A DNA stretch of 64,000 nt from Rhyacophila brunnea. Taxonomy: Eukaryota; Arthropoda; Insecta; Trichoptera; Rhyacophilidae. The stretch spans positions 1 through 64,000 of the forward strand of contig JAGYXB010000687.1 of the NCBI GenBank assembly GCA_022495005.1, read 5' to 3'. This document shows positions 11,598 through 23,509 of this stretch, in pieces. The position numbers and the translations under genes are program-made. The stretch's first letter is position 1, and each line of letters begins with the position of its first letter. The notes beneath the pieces are model-generated. The model did not search any database and was not told the origin of the DNA. It saw nothing but the letters and a program-made list of their open reading frames with translations.

Positions 11598-11707
11598 GAG
11601 CCCTATGCACAATCGTCTTAATGTCAGTGGTAAATGGCAATACGGAAGGGGGGCAAGGGGGCGAGTTCATAACAAAAGTAGTCTTAGAGCCCTATGCACA
11701 ATCGTCT
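11598..11707. repeat. 89-bp offset duplication enclosing a G-rich segment (copy A)
   Basis: The 21-bp sequence starting GAGCCCTATGCACAATC occurs at 11598-11618 and again at 11687-11707. Between them lies a G-rich segment (11622-11684, containing CGGAAGGGGGGCAAGGGGGC) that recurs exactly at 12433-12495. The 21-bp repeats could be remnants of a tandem duplication or of an insertion with duplicated flank. Confidence 0.8.
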
Positions 11708-12432
11708 GTCATAATTACAACAAAATAACAACAAAACACTATCCAGAAAGCTTTTCATAGTTATGATCGAGTTGTCTATGGTCCACCAAATCTGCAATAC
11801 CTTCGTTCTGTTTTCTATTGAAAATATTACCATATATAAAAATTCTCTTTTTCATAATTTCGGTAAATTATTTTGTAATTGTTAAACGATGACGAAAATA
11901 TGAAAAATATACAAAATAAATTCAATAAATATAAATACACAATTAATATTTAATAAAAATGATTAAATGTCTCCGCAATTAGTGAATAATATAAGTTATT
12001 TTTTGACCATGTTTTCCCGATACGGTAACACTTGCCGTTGAAATGTCAGATTTTGTCATTTACAATTATTACAAATATATGCCATGATGTGAATAATTAT
12101 ATAGAGTGATTAAAACTAATATTACCATGTTGGTGTGTAGGTAGCTAAGTACTTATATATTTCAACTACCTATCTATTGGTTTAATATTACATAAATATC
12201 TAAATCTGAATAAGAAAAGTTAATTCATAATTCATTGATACTGACATATTAATTCGATAATCGGTTTTACTAAATTAAGACATGTACAGAATCAAGAAAG
12301 TAAAGGAATATATTTCGTATTAAATGTCACGGATATTTAATAGTTGTTCAATACCCATATTGAGATCATTTGTTAAATGAATTTGAGTGTATTGGCCGTT
12401 TTAAAGACACGTCAATTTATTTTGACAGCAGC
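11708..12432. other. AT-rich spacer between the two G-rich repeat copies
   Basis: No coding region or recognisable element. It is bounded on both sides by the identical 63-bp G-rich segment in direct orientation, so this whole interval could be an inserted or duplicated unit, but no further support was found. Confidence 0.45.
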
Positions 12433-12495
12433 TGTCAGTGGTAAATGGCAATACGGAAGGGGGGCAAGGGGGCGAGTTCATAACAAAAGTAGTCT
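12433..12495. repeat. G-rich segment, copy B (identical to 11622-11684)
   Basis: A 63-bp sequence identical at every base by eye to 11622-11684, in direct orientation. It abuts and overlaps by a few bases the start of the 108-bp tandem duplication. Confidence 0.85.
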
Positions 12496-12708
12496 ATGGT
12501 TAAGGATTCCTTATCTCTATAATCTATAGTTAACAGATGGATTTCGGCCACTTACAATTTTTACTGTTATTTTATGGTAAGTACGAATTGAGCATCACGC
12601 TCTATGGTTAAGGATTCCTTATTTCTATAATCTATAGTTAACAGATGGATTTCGGCCACTTACAATTTTTACTGTTATTTTATGGTAAGTACGAATTGAG
12701 CATCGCGC
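12493..12708. repeat. Two-copy tandem duplication, 108-bp unit
   Basis: The units 12493-12600 and 12601-12708 differ at only two positions by eye (C/T near 12525 versus 12633 and A/G near 12597 versus 12705). A partial third start, TCTATG, follows. The high identity means a recent duplication or ongoing homogenisation. There is no coding capacity. Confidence 0.9.
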
Positions 12709-14081
12709 TCTATGAGTTGACAGTTGACACCATCAATCTGAATAATGTACGATAATGTGTTATTACGTTAAGTTTACAAAAATGTATTCGCAACACAAAA
12801 ATATGTAAAGAATATCACCTATGAAAGAATCTACAATAAAACGACGGTGTCACGAATTTTGTTAACATTGCGCGGTGCGGCAATGGAAGATTCCGCCAGC
12901 CGCTCTTGTGACATTTTCAAGGTCGGATAAATTGTTTACACAAAACCATCCCACGAATAATAATTGGTATTTATACCGTGTTATTTTGCTAGACGGATTG
13001 TACATGATATTTGTTCGATAGGTACTTTATATTGATAATATTGAATCGAAAATTTAGGTAAGTAATTCAGTTACCTACCTCAGATGACTATTTTGCTATT
13101 TAAAAAAATCATTCGCACGTTTGGCTCATCTTATTGTTAAACACAATTTTGTTTTATGAAAACTTTATACATATTTTTATTTTTAAAAATACCAAGAATA
13201 ACGGCTAAACATAACCGTAAAATCAACACCCTACAACCAATAAGTTTTTTTAGTGCGATGTTTCAATATTATTCCGTTGCTTATAAAGAAAACATATTGT
13301 TTACTTTCGTTATTATATGCAAAAGAAAAACGAGAAAACATGGCTCGCGGAACGCCTATGGTTCAGTTTGAATTTAAGCTATGGAGTTTGTTAGTTTTAG
13401 ATTAAATTATGACACATTCTGTCTGGCAGAACCGTTATGTAAGTGTTACATATTCGAAAATATATACAACATGATAACATATTATAATATAAACATAGTG
13501 TGTTCTACAACATCAGAGGTTTCAAGACTTCGAATAAGGATAGCTTATTTATCAAAGAAAATTGCGTTTTCACTTTTTTAATCCCATTTATTTCTCAACT
13601 GGAAAAGATTGCATTTCAATTTATAACAAAAATTACTATGTCAGTAAACGAATAAACTATATGAACCAAAGATTTTGAAACCAACAGTGTAATACAGCTT
13701 TAAAATAATACACGTGGAAAAAATCCGGAACAAATTTGAAAGTTCGCTCACCGGACAAGTACTTCAACCAACATAATTACTATCCTTCAGAGATTTTCTA
13801 AGAACTACGGTATCTGAAGTATTTTACGAATTCCGCCAATAAGTGGCTACTATCTTTATAATTTCAATTAAATTGCTATAAACATACCACATTAGCGTAA
13901 AATTCGATAGTTTTTTTTTATAGAAAACTAAGCATAATAGGGCGGCGCAGAGCGAGAGATATTGCAGTAATAATAATATCATTCGTCCTGTGTAATTCGT
14001 GTGTGCTAGAATAAATCGCATTTGCGCATGTTGAAGGTTAAATTATTATTCCACTCTATAATATTAATTCACAGATGAAAC
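12709..14081. other. AT-rich spacer with one GC-richer patch
   Basis: No supported gene. The patch 12840-12930 (GTGTCACGAATTTTG..GCGCGGTGCGGCAATGG..CCGCCAGCCGC) stands out from its AT-rich surroundings but has no open frame of note. The 71-codon and 66-codon plus-strand frames at 13156 and 13381 are low complexity and motif-free. Confidence 0.45.
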
Positions 14082-14088
14082 CAACAAA

Positions 14089-14308
14089 GAGTTCGACCAT
14101 GTCCGATCCTGATAGGATCATATGGGCCTCCACAGAGTGGAGGTTTATATTGACAGATTTTGTTTTTTAAGAGAAATGTATGTCAGCCACTTGCTCAACC
14201 ATTAGGTCCATACCCTGACACACACGAATTGAAAAAAAATATGTGTACTTACTTGCCAGACCCAGGATTCGAACCTGGGACCCACGGCTTTATAGTCCAA
14301 CGCTTAAG
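14089..14308 (-). mobile_element. SINE family S, 3' portion of a copy split by an R1-clade LINE
   Basis: Minus-strand SINE body with the family blocks (GTCCGATCCTGATAGGATC, CCTCCACAGAGTGGAGG, CAGATTTTG, CACTTGCTCAACC) and most of the tRNA-like head including the B box. It stops abruptly inside the head at CGCTTAAG. The missing 5' part of the head is found at 17887-17913, beyond the R1-clade element. The direct repeat CAACAAA at 14082-14088 and 17914-17920 is the likely target duplication of the SINE itself, which shows that the SINE was there first. Confidence 0.85.
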
Positions 14309-17300
14309 GTGACGCATCAGTGAAACGGCAAATAATTTTCAACTGTAGGCGCGACGAAATTTTGGACTCGCTAAAATTCAGTGAGAGAACGTCGATCTAG
14401 AAACACGTCACTTTGCTTCGTGATGGCGACGGGCCAATTAATTCTTAAATCGTGTAAAGATGACTAAAAACGTTACCCATTTACTTTAAAAAGAAAACAT
14501 GTCAATGAATATATTATTATTGTTACTAATAGAACATACGTTAAAGTGCCCACCACCACCCGTCATATATGCACAACCGTGGATATGCACGGCCGCTTTC
14601 TATGACGCTTTAAACGTGTCTGAAAGAAGTGATTTTAAGTGCTCATTCCATCCCGAGACGGAGCCGCACGGGACTGATGCTGCAACCATGCACCGTAGTG
14701 CTTAAAGAAGAAAGTTAAGAAAGAAAATTTTTTGTTTTTTGGACTGGCTCTGCTGTCCGCTGACGTTAAGCCCTTTGTGTTCCCGCATACTGAGTGTCAC
14801 GAATTGAAATGGATGAGTCTACAGAAGAGTCGGGACTATCCCGCTCCCCATACGACACTGCAAATTTCTCAAATGTCACAAAGTTGTACCTCGGTTGCTA
14901 CCAGATCTCCGCTGACCAATTGATGTGAGGACGGACCCTGGCAAACAGCTCGCTCGTTCGAATTCCATAAGCGGGCAATCCCAGAGGATGTGTTCAACAT
15001 CTTGGTGGTCATACCCGCAGGTACAACCCGGCCCATCTACTATCAAGCCAAACTCGTGGAGTCTGGCGGCGAAGTTGCCATGGCCGGTGAGGAACTGGCT
15101 AATCCAGTGCGAAGGTTGGAGTCTTCTAGTTTGGTGCCTGCAGAATACGTCTGGAAAAAAACGGTAAGTGTGCCGCCCCTTGGGGAGGCGGTCCACCTCG
15201 CCTGCCATGCCGCAAATGCGGTCTTGTACACAATGTCACTTACAGTCTTCCTGTAAGGAACATCCACGGATCTCTGCGGTGGTGTCAGATGGACACCGGC
15301 GAGTATTGTGCTGATCCCCCTCAAGAGGAGGGTGATCGATCCTCTGACTTGGACATGCAGATCGAGGGGTAGCACCCCCGCGAGTACGGCAAGCGCGTCA
15401 GTAGAAGTTGTGCGGTAGGCTTTGGTAAGCGAGATCAGCGCAAGTCACTGCCCGCTTAGTCTCACGAGAGTTAAGGAGTTTACTCGGGAATGCCAAATGC
15501 TGGAGGCGTAACCGGCAATTCCCATGAAAATTGCGCCGTATGCAACCTTAAGGGCTCTAGGCTTAAGTCCCCAATTGCTGCCCGCCATTCGGGCCATTCT
15601 CTGATACGCCGAATTGGCCTTAGAGACGGCCGTCTTGGCGTGGTGAACGAAAGACAGCTTGTCATCAAGAATTACTCCCAGATGCGTAACCCTTTCGGAG
15701 AAACGCACTGAGGTCTGGCCAAAACGAACCGTGGGCGGCCGTCGAGTTATGTTGACCCGAGAACTACCCCTGAGGAGGACAGCTTCCGTTTTGCTCGGGG
15801 CAAAGGTCAGCTTGTTCAGCAACCCCCAATTAAGGATTCTGCCCAAGGCGTCCGTGGCTGCACGCTCAAGTACCGGTCGGCTGGTCGCCCCAACAAGCAG
15901 GAGCAAGTCGTCGGCGTACGCAACGAGCGTGCAGCCCGGAGGCAGTGGCAGGAACAGAACGTCGTCAAACAGAATGTTCCACAGAAGGGGTCCCAGGACG
16001 GAGCCCTGGGGACACCCCATGGTGGTCCTCCTGTGAATCAGGCTGGGGCCGGAGTCGTAGGTTATCTCCCTATTGCTGAAGTAGCTTTGAACTAAGGCAA
16101 AGAGGTCCCCGGGGATCTGTTTCAGCCTAAGCTTTGCCAGAACCAAAGGCCACCACGCAGTATCAAACGCGCCCGCTATGTCGAGAAAAATCCCGGCAAC
16201 GAGGTCCTTGCCAGAGCTCTCCACAGAATCGATCACAAAGCGAATCGCATCCTCGGTGGACTTTCCGGGTCTAAACCCAAATTGTCTTTGCGAGATTGGA
16301 CAGTTTTCCGACAGGTGGACTCAATCCTGCTGTTTATCAATCTTTCCAATATCTTCCCGAAGACGGGAAGGAGCGTAATCGGTCTATACGCTTTCGGGTC
16401 ACAAGGAGGGCGACTGCCGGCTTTGGGGATCACCGTGAGGTGACCCTTCTTCCAGCAGTCGGGGAATATGCCACTACTCATGCATTCTTTGTAGAGTTGC
16501 GTGATCTCGTTTGAGGCAAGAGACCACGCCCTTCTCGCTAGCGCGTTATCTATGCAGTCAAGCCCCGGGGCTTTGCCAATCGGGAGGCTGGCAAACAGGA
16601 TCCCTAGCTCGGACATGGTAGTGGCTGCGGATCGCGGAGTGTTTAAGGGGAGCAGCGCACAGACACGAAGCTGCTGAAATCGGTCGTTGTCAATGTCGAG
16701 CGACTCGTTGTCCTGCGGGATAAGAGCATCCAACAGGACTGTGGCGGACTCTTCAGAGCTATTGGTGAACGATCCGTCGGGGCGCCGTACCGCCGACATG
16801 ACTTTTCCGGGCCGTAAACCCAGCTTCATCACGCGGAAGAGGGGGCCCCACGGATCATTGCCACCTATTTCAGTGACGAACTCTCTCCAGTGCACCTTCT
16901 TAGCCTTACTGATTGCCTTTTTGAACTTGAGTCTAGTGGTCCTGTAGGTGACCGCAAGCTAATGGTCCGCGTGCAGCGGTCCCTCCAGCGATCTTTGCGC
17001 TGCTTGTAAGGCCCTTCTGGCCCTCCTCATCGTGTCTCTCAGTCTTGTCAGTCTCGGCTTCCACCAGGGTGCGAGGTTCAGCGGTCTCGGGGTCGTCCTT
17101 CCGATAGTGCCCTCCGCTTTTTCAATAATGAGATTCGTGAGGTCCTCAGCCGCAGCGTGCATGTCCTTTGGCGGAGGGCGCGAGGCCATCCTGTCCAGAC
17201 CCTCAGCAAACTCACGGTCAAACGGCGCAGTCGGTTCCCTTTGGTCCTGAGGCGCTCGGCGGTGACTCCGCTCACAAGTGGAGCGAGACGCGTAAGCCCC

Positions 17301-17880
17301 TCTCTCAGTCCACCTGTAGGCGAACGTGATCAGACGGTGGTCGCTTGCTGACGCTTCCAAATGGACAGTCCAGTTCACGACGCGTCCGGCAGAACCAGTG
17401 GATATCAAAGTGACATCAATGTGAGATTCCCCATTGTTGGTAGAGAATGTGGCTGGACCATTAGAGTTATTCAGCACCGTCAGGTCGTGAGTTGCCACGA
17501 GTTCCTCGAGGGGCGCCGGATTGTCCCAGCCAGACCGCGGCCCCCGGGGGGCCCACAGCCATGATTGAACGTTGACGTCCGCTCCCACTATAATCTGTTT
17601 GCCGTGGCATGCAAACAGAATTTTACCGAGCTGCTCGACGCATTTCAGGATGTTTACGCTGAATTTAAAGTAAGAAGAGACCACCACAATGGAGTTCCCC
17701 GATCGGTCGGAGACCTCCGCTACGGCAAAGAGTTCGATAAACAGAACATAAAATGGACGTATGTTGGATTTATATGACAAATAATATTTCGTTTGACAGG
17801 TGTCATTTGCACCCGCGACCCGCAATCCGCGCATCGCCTAGCAACGATCTTTTTAGACCGTGCCTCAAGTGATGTACGGC
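14309..17880 (-). mobile_element. R1-clade non-LTR retrotransposon, 5'-truncated, inserted in a SINE
   Basis: About 3.57 kb, read on the minus strand from 17880 to 14309, noticeably richer in G+C than the flanks. The coding part is described separately. The 3' untranslated region is about 570 bp (14309-14875). It ends without a poly(A) tail, which is known for several R1-clade elements but unusual for I or jockey types. CTTAAG at 14303-14308 and 17881-17886 is a candidate 6-bp target duplication; because both copies could be read as part of the SINE, the boundary may shift by a base. The 5' part (ORF1 and the first part of the endonuclease) is missing. Confidence 0.85.
14876..17880 (-). pseudogene. 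R1-type LINE ORF2: endonuclease (partial), reverse transcriptase, Cys/His tail
   Basis: On the minus strand the first recognisable part is the second half of an APE endonuclease: VVVSSYFKFS, then IVGADVNVQSWLW, and the SDHRLITFAYRW end (17700-17300). RT follows with GKAPGLDCIDN, PKAYRPITLLPVFGKILERL, IFLDIAGAFDTAWW, MGCPQGSVLGPLLWN and AYADD near 15920. The tail has CTCGYDHQDVEHILWDC near 15020-14970. LDI-GAFD-AWWP and the terminal Cys/His motif are typical of R1-clade proteins. Breaks seen: a TAG before 16959, a frame change near 16300, a TGA at about 15447 and a frame change near 15180. The stop at 14876 is the natural end. It could not encode an active protein. Confidence 0.85.
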
Positions 17881-17886
17881 CTTAAG

Positions 17887-17920
17887 CCGCGCGGTCACCG
17901 TGGGTGTTACACTCAACAAA
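17887..17920 (-). mobile_element. SINE family S, 5' head fragment of the split copy
   Basis: CCGCGCGGTCACCGTGGG is the start of the tRNA-like head (A-box region) missing from 14089-14308. It is followed by CAACAAA at 17914-17920, matching 14082-14088. Together these show a single SINE split by the LINE. Confidence 0.85.
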
Positions 17921-17999
17921 TAGTCAAAGAAAAAAATATATAGATTTACGGTCAGAAATAACTATCAACAACACAACTGCATAATATACCAAATAATAA

Positions 18000-18370
18000 T
18001 ATTTTTTTCTCACGCTACAAACTTGGGGTAGACCTTGGCTGGCTCGAGCCTCCTCTTATAATCTACCCGGTTCTCCGTTCTTCTTTTCCACTCAGTCACT
18101 TCTAACGCACTGACGCTAATTTTTCTATATATCATCAAACCAACGATATAGTGGTATTTCTGCACTACATTTCTCTTCTGGACCACTAATATGAGGCGTT
18201 TTATTTGTGCTTGTTCATTCATACGGCTCACATCGTCTGTCGCAGGTTTAAAAATTTGACGACGTCAGACACATCAAAAAGTTTACAGACTTCATTATTT
18301 TATCAGTGTCACCAGTTTTGGAAAAGACAGTTAACGTCCACGTCTTTGAACCGTAGCAATTTCGTATTTC
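18000..18370 (-). pseudogene. LINE reverse transcriptase C-terminal relic
   Basis: On the minus strand a YGSKTWTLT segment near 18345-18320 corresponds to the YGSETWTL motif common in RTE/CR1-like LINE C-termini. Downstream are VSRMNEQ (the HVxRM block), a WFDDI block in another frame and a basic stretch TEWKRRTENR. Frames change several times. It is short and 5'-truncated. The region 18499-18714 next to it has an open frame without recognisable motif and may or may not belong to the same relic. Confidence 0.6.
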
Positions 18371-20226
18371 TTTATAATCTGGAGGATTTAATATGACTAT
18401 TGAGATCATTATAGTCCCTGTCTACCGGTGAAGGGTCTTTTGACGATTATTTTGACATGGAAAAGAATTTGGGTGTGCGTCTCTTAATAATGATGCATTT
18501 ATCTGTGGGTAGGTTTTAAAGGTGAGTTGGAAATACTGTCACCAGTTTGTGTACTCAAGTTTCGGATGAAACTACCCATACTAAGTATGTGTGACCCAAT
18601 AAACTTATTCCAAAAAACTTGTGATGATATCATCGCGAGTCGTTGTTCTGTGCACTCCCCAGTTGGTAAACTTTCAACACTATTGACATTAAATGCGCAC
18701 GAACGAGATAGCATTTGAATATAGGTATATTTTAATTTATTAGTCTATTGCGTTCGAATGTATGACATAAATTTTGTGTCGCAGAATAGTGATGAGATGA
18801 CGCACAGGCTTAGGCTTGTTATATACCGGGAACTAACGAAAAAGGAATATTGTAACCTAACAGAAAAACAACTCATAAATTTAAAAAGTGTTTAAAATTT
18901 TATAATAAATGGGACTTTTCAACAAGCGGAGCTCAGCGTATTTTTAACGATTCTATTAAAGCCGATACACAGTCTGAGTTCCCTGAGCCTATACGTGTTG
19001 CAAAATACTAATATGGAGTTGGTTTTAGTTTCAGTTGAGTATGAAACTTTTGTCGCATACGCACGTTAAACAATCTATATAGTATTCCAAATACTAGTAC
19101 TTAAGTATTTTGGAACAAGTTTATATACTAAGTATTTTTTATACTGGTAGTAAGTATACTTAGTCTTCAAAATCGACCAGTTTTCTCATCTCTAGTAGGT
19201 TTATTTTAAAATTGTTTAATTATTAACGAATATTAAATAGTGGCTGTAAATTTGCTGACGTGAATAATTGGTTACTTACACATATTGTGCATGTGTAAGT
19301 GAATGTTTAAAACTTATTAATTAGGTAAGTATTCACACAAATTGAAAGTGATTACAAAACACAAATAGTATAATAAATAATACATTAAATTCAAATCTGT
19401 GCGAAAATTAATATCAAAAATATCTACAATTGTAACATCACACAATTCGTATAGGAAGAGTGACAATAATGTCAGTTTTTGCGAAGTGACAAGCTATGCT
19501 ATGGGGACTGATTATAATCATTCTTCCAATTTTGTCGGTCATATATATGCATTCGCTCTTTAGTATGAGGTGGCTTTAAAGAGACGTTGGTGGCATTTTA
19601 TTTCACACTTTTTAATTTTAGCAAAAACAATATACAAAAGATATTATATCATAATATCACAAAGCTTAGAAACCGTTGATGTTCGTATATTATGTTTACT
19701 TCACAGCTTATTACAACTTAATCGAATCGTCACTCATACAATAATAACATTGAAGTATCTTAATATGTAAGTTGTATAAGTCGTACCATTACTAAACGTG
19801 TTTGCCCTAGTTATTTAGCATTATTACGTCTAACAGCGTCTCATAGAATTCGGCATCTCGCACCACTCGAGTTTACACAAATAACGATAAACACTCGTCT
19901 ATGTGACAATATTCAACACGCGTATATTATGTGACACGTGTTGATATGAAAGCTTTTCATCAGCTGAGAAACAAAATTTTCTCGAAAACTTTAGTAACGA
20001 TTTACAAATAAGTACATAATAATATGTTTAAATTTTAGATGTCTAGAAAACACAACTCCCACTAAATTATAATAAATTTAATAGGCTTCCGATGAATCGA
20101 TTATACGTACATATTATAAATTTTTTTAAATAATAAAACACATGTTTCTTATTTAGCAAACCAATATTGATACGTAGATAATACGTTTTTTTAATAATAT
20201 TTTGATTATACCTTCTATGATTATGG
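18371..20226. other. AT-rich spacer, nothing firmly recognised
   Basis: Contains two overlapping open frames (18499-18714 minus, 18527-18718 plus) that look less AT-biased than the surroundings but match no family I know. The rest is AT-rich with short palindromic words such as TACTAGTACTTAAGTATT near 19090. Confidence 0.4.
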
Positions 20227-20460
20227 TTAAGGGGGAAGGTGTTCCATGTCAGCTATTTTCTGGTATTTTCAGAGGTTAAGCCTGAATAGTACGTAAGATT
20301 TGTAGAAAAACTATTTATATAATTATGAAGCTTATTCATCGTCAAATATTTATGTAAAACATTTGATAACTACATAAAGAATTTTTATGACGTAAAATAA
20401 TATTCTTTGAAACCGTGAAACGTGATAATTGAGAACGAAGCCATATTTTTGTGACATTAA
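20227..20460. repeat. TTAA-bounded dispersed repeat, copy 1
   Basis: A segment starting TTAAGGGG at 20227 and ending at TTAA 20457-20460 aligns with 38663-38917. Shared blocks are TTGTAGA.A..CTATTTA.ATAATT, then AAACATTT.ATGACT.CATAAAG.ATTTTTATTAC.TAAAATA, and a final CATATTT block. I estimate about 70 percent similarity over 230 bp. Both copies run from TTAA to TTAA, the target sequence of piggyBac-type elements, but TTAA is frequent in such DNA and clear inverted termini are not seen. Confidence 0.5.
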
Positions 20461-22606
20461 TAGGCTGTGATGATGACAAATTTTTCCCCTAATTATTATC
20501 TCAAACGATTTATTATAGATAGTTGTAATGTTATAAAACATAATGTAGTAAAATATATTCAGTATAATTATAATATTTGCAGTTTCTATTGGTTCTAAAT
20601 CTAATGGAAGCGAGTGGACATTTTGTTATTTAAATATTCTACAATTATAGACATACGAAATAATATAAAGCTACGTATCAGAAGGTTTATCATTAATCAT
20701 TGAATAAATGATGAAATATCTTGTTAGTTATAAATTTATAATACTAAATAGAGACCTTTTTAAAACAACTGTTTCCACGAAATATTCGACCATCTTGATA
20801 TCCGTCAGACCCGCCTGCGAATTGGTGTAAGATGTATGGAATCTTTAGCTGGTATTATTTTCACTTTCTATGACCAAAAAAATACGCCAACACACAAGTA
20901 TTGTACAAAAATATGTTTATAAAAGTGAATGCTACAAATTGAACACAAAAATAGGCGAAACAAACACAAATTCGAACATATTATTCAAAAGGAAAAGATA
21001 TTTTGACAGATGAAGACAATAGCAAAAAACATCTGAAGAAATTTGTATTTGCGTCAATTCTACGTCATTTCATACTAAATCATATATCCATCTATATTTT
21101 TACACTGTTGCAATCTATTTGTCCCTAATATTGCAACATAGCAATCGGTTTTCTGTCCCTTTCTATTACTATCTTGCTCTATATTCAAAATTAATTTATT
21201 ATGATTGTACAATAGGATAGGTATTTTTTTAGTTGTGATAGATTTTTTATTTCAGTGAAATTTATCAGGTCGTCATGTGTTGCCATATCTACTAAAATAT
21301 TATTGGATTGATATTTTAGTAAATAGGTGATAAAATGAGTTTTTTCACCAGCTGTAGGTACTAGTTTAACTATTTTTTATTAAATAAATAATACACATGA
21401 GGTTTTACGAATTTCACATTTGTTATTAAACATACTTATATAATTTTTAACACCTCAAACACATCGCGAAGTGAAAATAGCTATATTTTTTACTTAGCGA
21501 TGTATTGTCCCAAATTATGAATCTACCTAGGTTAGGTACTGATATATATTTTTTTTGACTGATTGATGAGATGATTTCAAAGAATACTTTCATCAAATGA
21601 CATAATAATGGATGCCCGTACATATTTTCCAATTTAATATTTTTTTTAAAAAAACTAACCATTTAATTTCGAAAATTTCACGTAAATTTATTTGAGCGGG
21701 AATGCGAAATTTTCAACCTTTTTAGTTCTTTATATAACAATATTAATGCATTTATTTATACCTACTTACACAAAATGCCGCGTTTTCATTATCCAATGGC
21801 TGGAAATTTCAAGAAGGAGAGAAATTGGAAATATTAATACAATGTATTAATACAAGGAAATATTAATAAAACAAAGGTTCTAAATTATTATTTATAGTTT
21901 GACACAATTATTCATAAAACATACATATTTGAAAAGTCCACCTTTCACAGAAAAGTTTGGTTTACATTTGGTAATTATCTCGCGAAAGTACATTTTGCGT
22001 ATTTTTATAATAATTATGGTCATTTGTAGGTAGGGAAGACACATGTCAATTTTCATGTAGAGTAGGTATTTAATTAATGATGTATCACATAAATAATATG
22101 AACTAATATCTTAAGCTTGAGATGGATTGTGATCAATTATCATTCCCTTTGCACAATGTAATCATTCTACTGGATATTTTTATATCTAAATAGCTTTATG
22201 TTAATAATATACAACTCTCAGAGAACTTGAAGCCTTTTTTTTTTTTTTAAATAAAGTTATAATTACGAATTTAAAACATTTGAATGCCAAGAAATTAAAC
22301 AATTATGTCCAAAATAGTTATAGGATGGACAAAAAATGGAGTGATGTTGAATCATTGAATAGAAGTCTATAAAACATATAAACAAAGAATAGGTACCTAG
22401 TACATTAAGTATGTATAGGCTCAGATACACATGCGAGAAGCTCGGATGCTTGATGATAAGTAACTATGTATACACATGTTAGCTTAACGCTTTTCTAGCT
22501 AGTAACTAATACGATATAGAAAATATACGACTAACCAGCGGCGAGAAATGGAGGTAGGCTATTAAAATTCGACATAAATAATGCACACTTAACTTTGTTA
22601 GCCATA
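20461..22606. other. AT-rich spacer, nothing recognised
   Basis: No supported gene. A perfect 11-bp inverted repeat (TACTAAAATAT, 21290-21300 with 21311-21321) and a T run of about 13 near 22236 were noted. The open frames at 20350 and 21447 on the minus strand are low complexity. Confidence 0.45.
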
Positions 22607-23350
22607 CTTATTTGTTTTTATTGAATTAAGAATACAATTTGCAGATGGTGCAGGTTAGTATATAAAATTCAAATAATCCCTGCCTACTCCATCTTCTACT
22701 TCGGCCATAACCGCCCCTTAGTTGGAGCATATGGACACCACGAGGCGCCTCCAAAAATCCCTGTTGCTCGCTAGTTTTCTTGCAGCATTCCAGTCCGCCG
22801 TATACACTCTATAGATAGTATTTAGATAGTATACACTCTATAGATAGGCTTTCCAGGACGCCGGAATCCGGTTGTCTTGAAGAACAGGCAAGCCAGGTTG
22901 AAGTTCTCTTCTGGCATCAGCAGCACGTGACCGAGCCGGGTCCAACGTCGCTTCTTCACTCTCAGTGTGACGTGAGGCTGCTTGGTGCGTTCTCTTATCT
23001 CCTCGTTACTCCTAAAGTCATACACCGCACACCCAATATCCATCGCAAACATCTGTTTTCGAAGCTCAGTATAATTTTGCTCTGAGCCTTCGTAAAGTGC
23101 CATGATTCGCTACCGTAAAGCAGCACCGTCAGAATGCAAGCGTCGAATAGGCGGTATTTGGCGAGTACAATCTTGAATCCCAGACACTCCGCATCGAGTT
23201 GAATGTTGATCCAGACATTCCCATTCGGATAGCAAGCTCTCTCTGCAATATTCCATCCCGTGATGTGTACCTCCAAGTATTTGAACTGTCGAACGCTCGA
23301 ACTGTCGACGCTCTATCCGAACTCTAAACCATAATAGTTTTTCAGTCATA
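22607..23350 (-). pseudogene. RTE/CR1-like LINE C-terminal relic with 3' untranslated region
   Basis: On the minus strand, 23276-22995 gives YRLFDACILTVLLYGSESW followed by ENRCLRWILGVR. The continuation in another frame at 23103-22822 gives SNEEIRERTKQPHVTLRVKKR and WTRLGHVLLMPEENF. These are the ordered C-terminal motifs of RTE/CR1-like LINEs. The 3' untranslated region runs to about 22607 and has a short internal duplication at 22803-22848. A second, shorter copy of the same family is at 56660-57130. The endonuclease and RT core are absent. Confidence 0.75.
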
Positions 23351-23440
23351 CTTTTTTGTTTTCATTGAATTGAGAATACATATTACAGATTGCGTCGGTT
23401 AGTTTTTTTTTTAAATTCATTCAGGCCTACCTACACCATA
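23341..23440 (-). repeat. Extra copy of the LINE 3' end, in direct orientation
   Basis: About 100 bp resembling 22607-22700 (TTGTTTT.ATTGAATT.AGAATACA, a GGTTAGT block and a CCTACT/CCTACC block), located directly upstream, in element orientation, of the LINE relic 22607-23350. It may be the remnant of an earlier insertion of the same family or part of a tandem pair. Confidence 0.55.
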
Positions 23441-23509
23441 ATCGATTAAAAATATTCTTCGATCTATAAAATTATCCATGGTTTAATTGCATACATTTAG
23501 ATGTTTTAT

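Noticed and set aside
14302..14308. Resemblance of the R1-clade insertion point to the R2 target in 28S rDNA (CTTAAGG)
   Set aside because: Only six or seven bases agree, and R1-clade elements normally use another rDNA site. Not enough to claim shared targeting.
18499..18718. Overlapping frames on both strands as a gene
   Set aside because: Less AT-biased than the surroundings but no motif in either frame; could be part of the neighbouring LINE relic.
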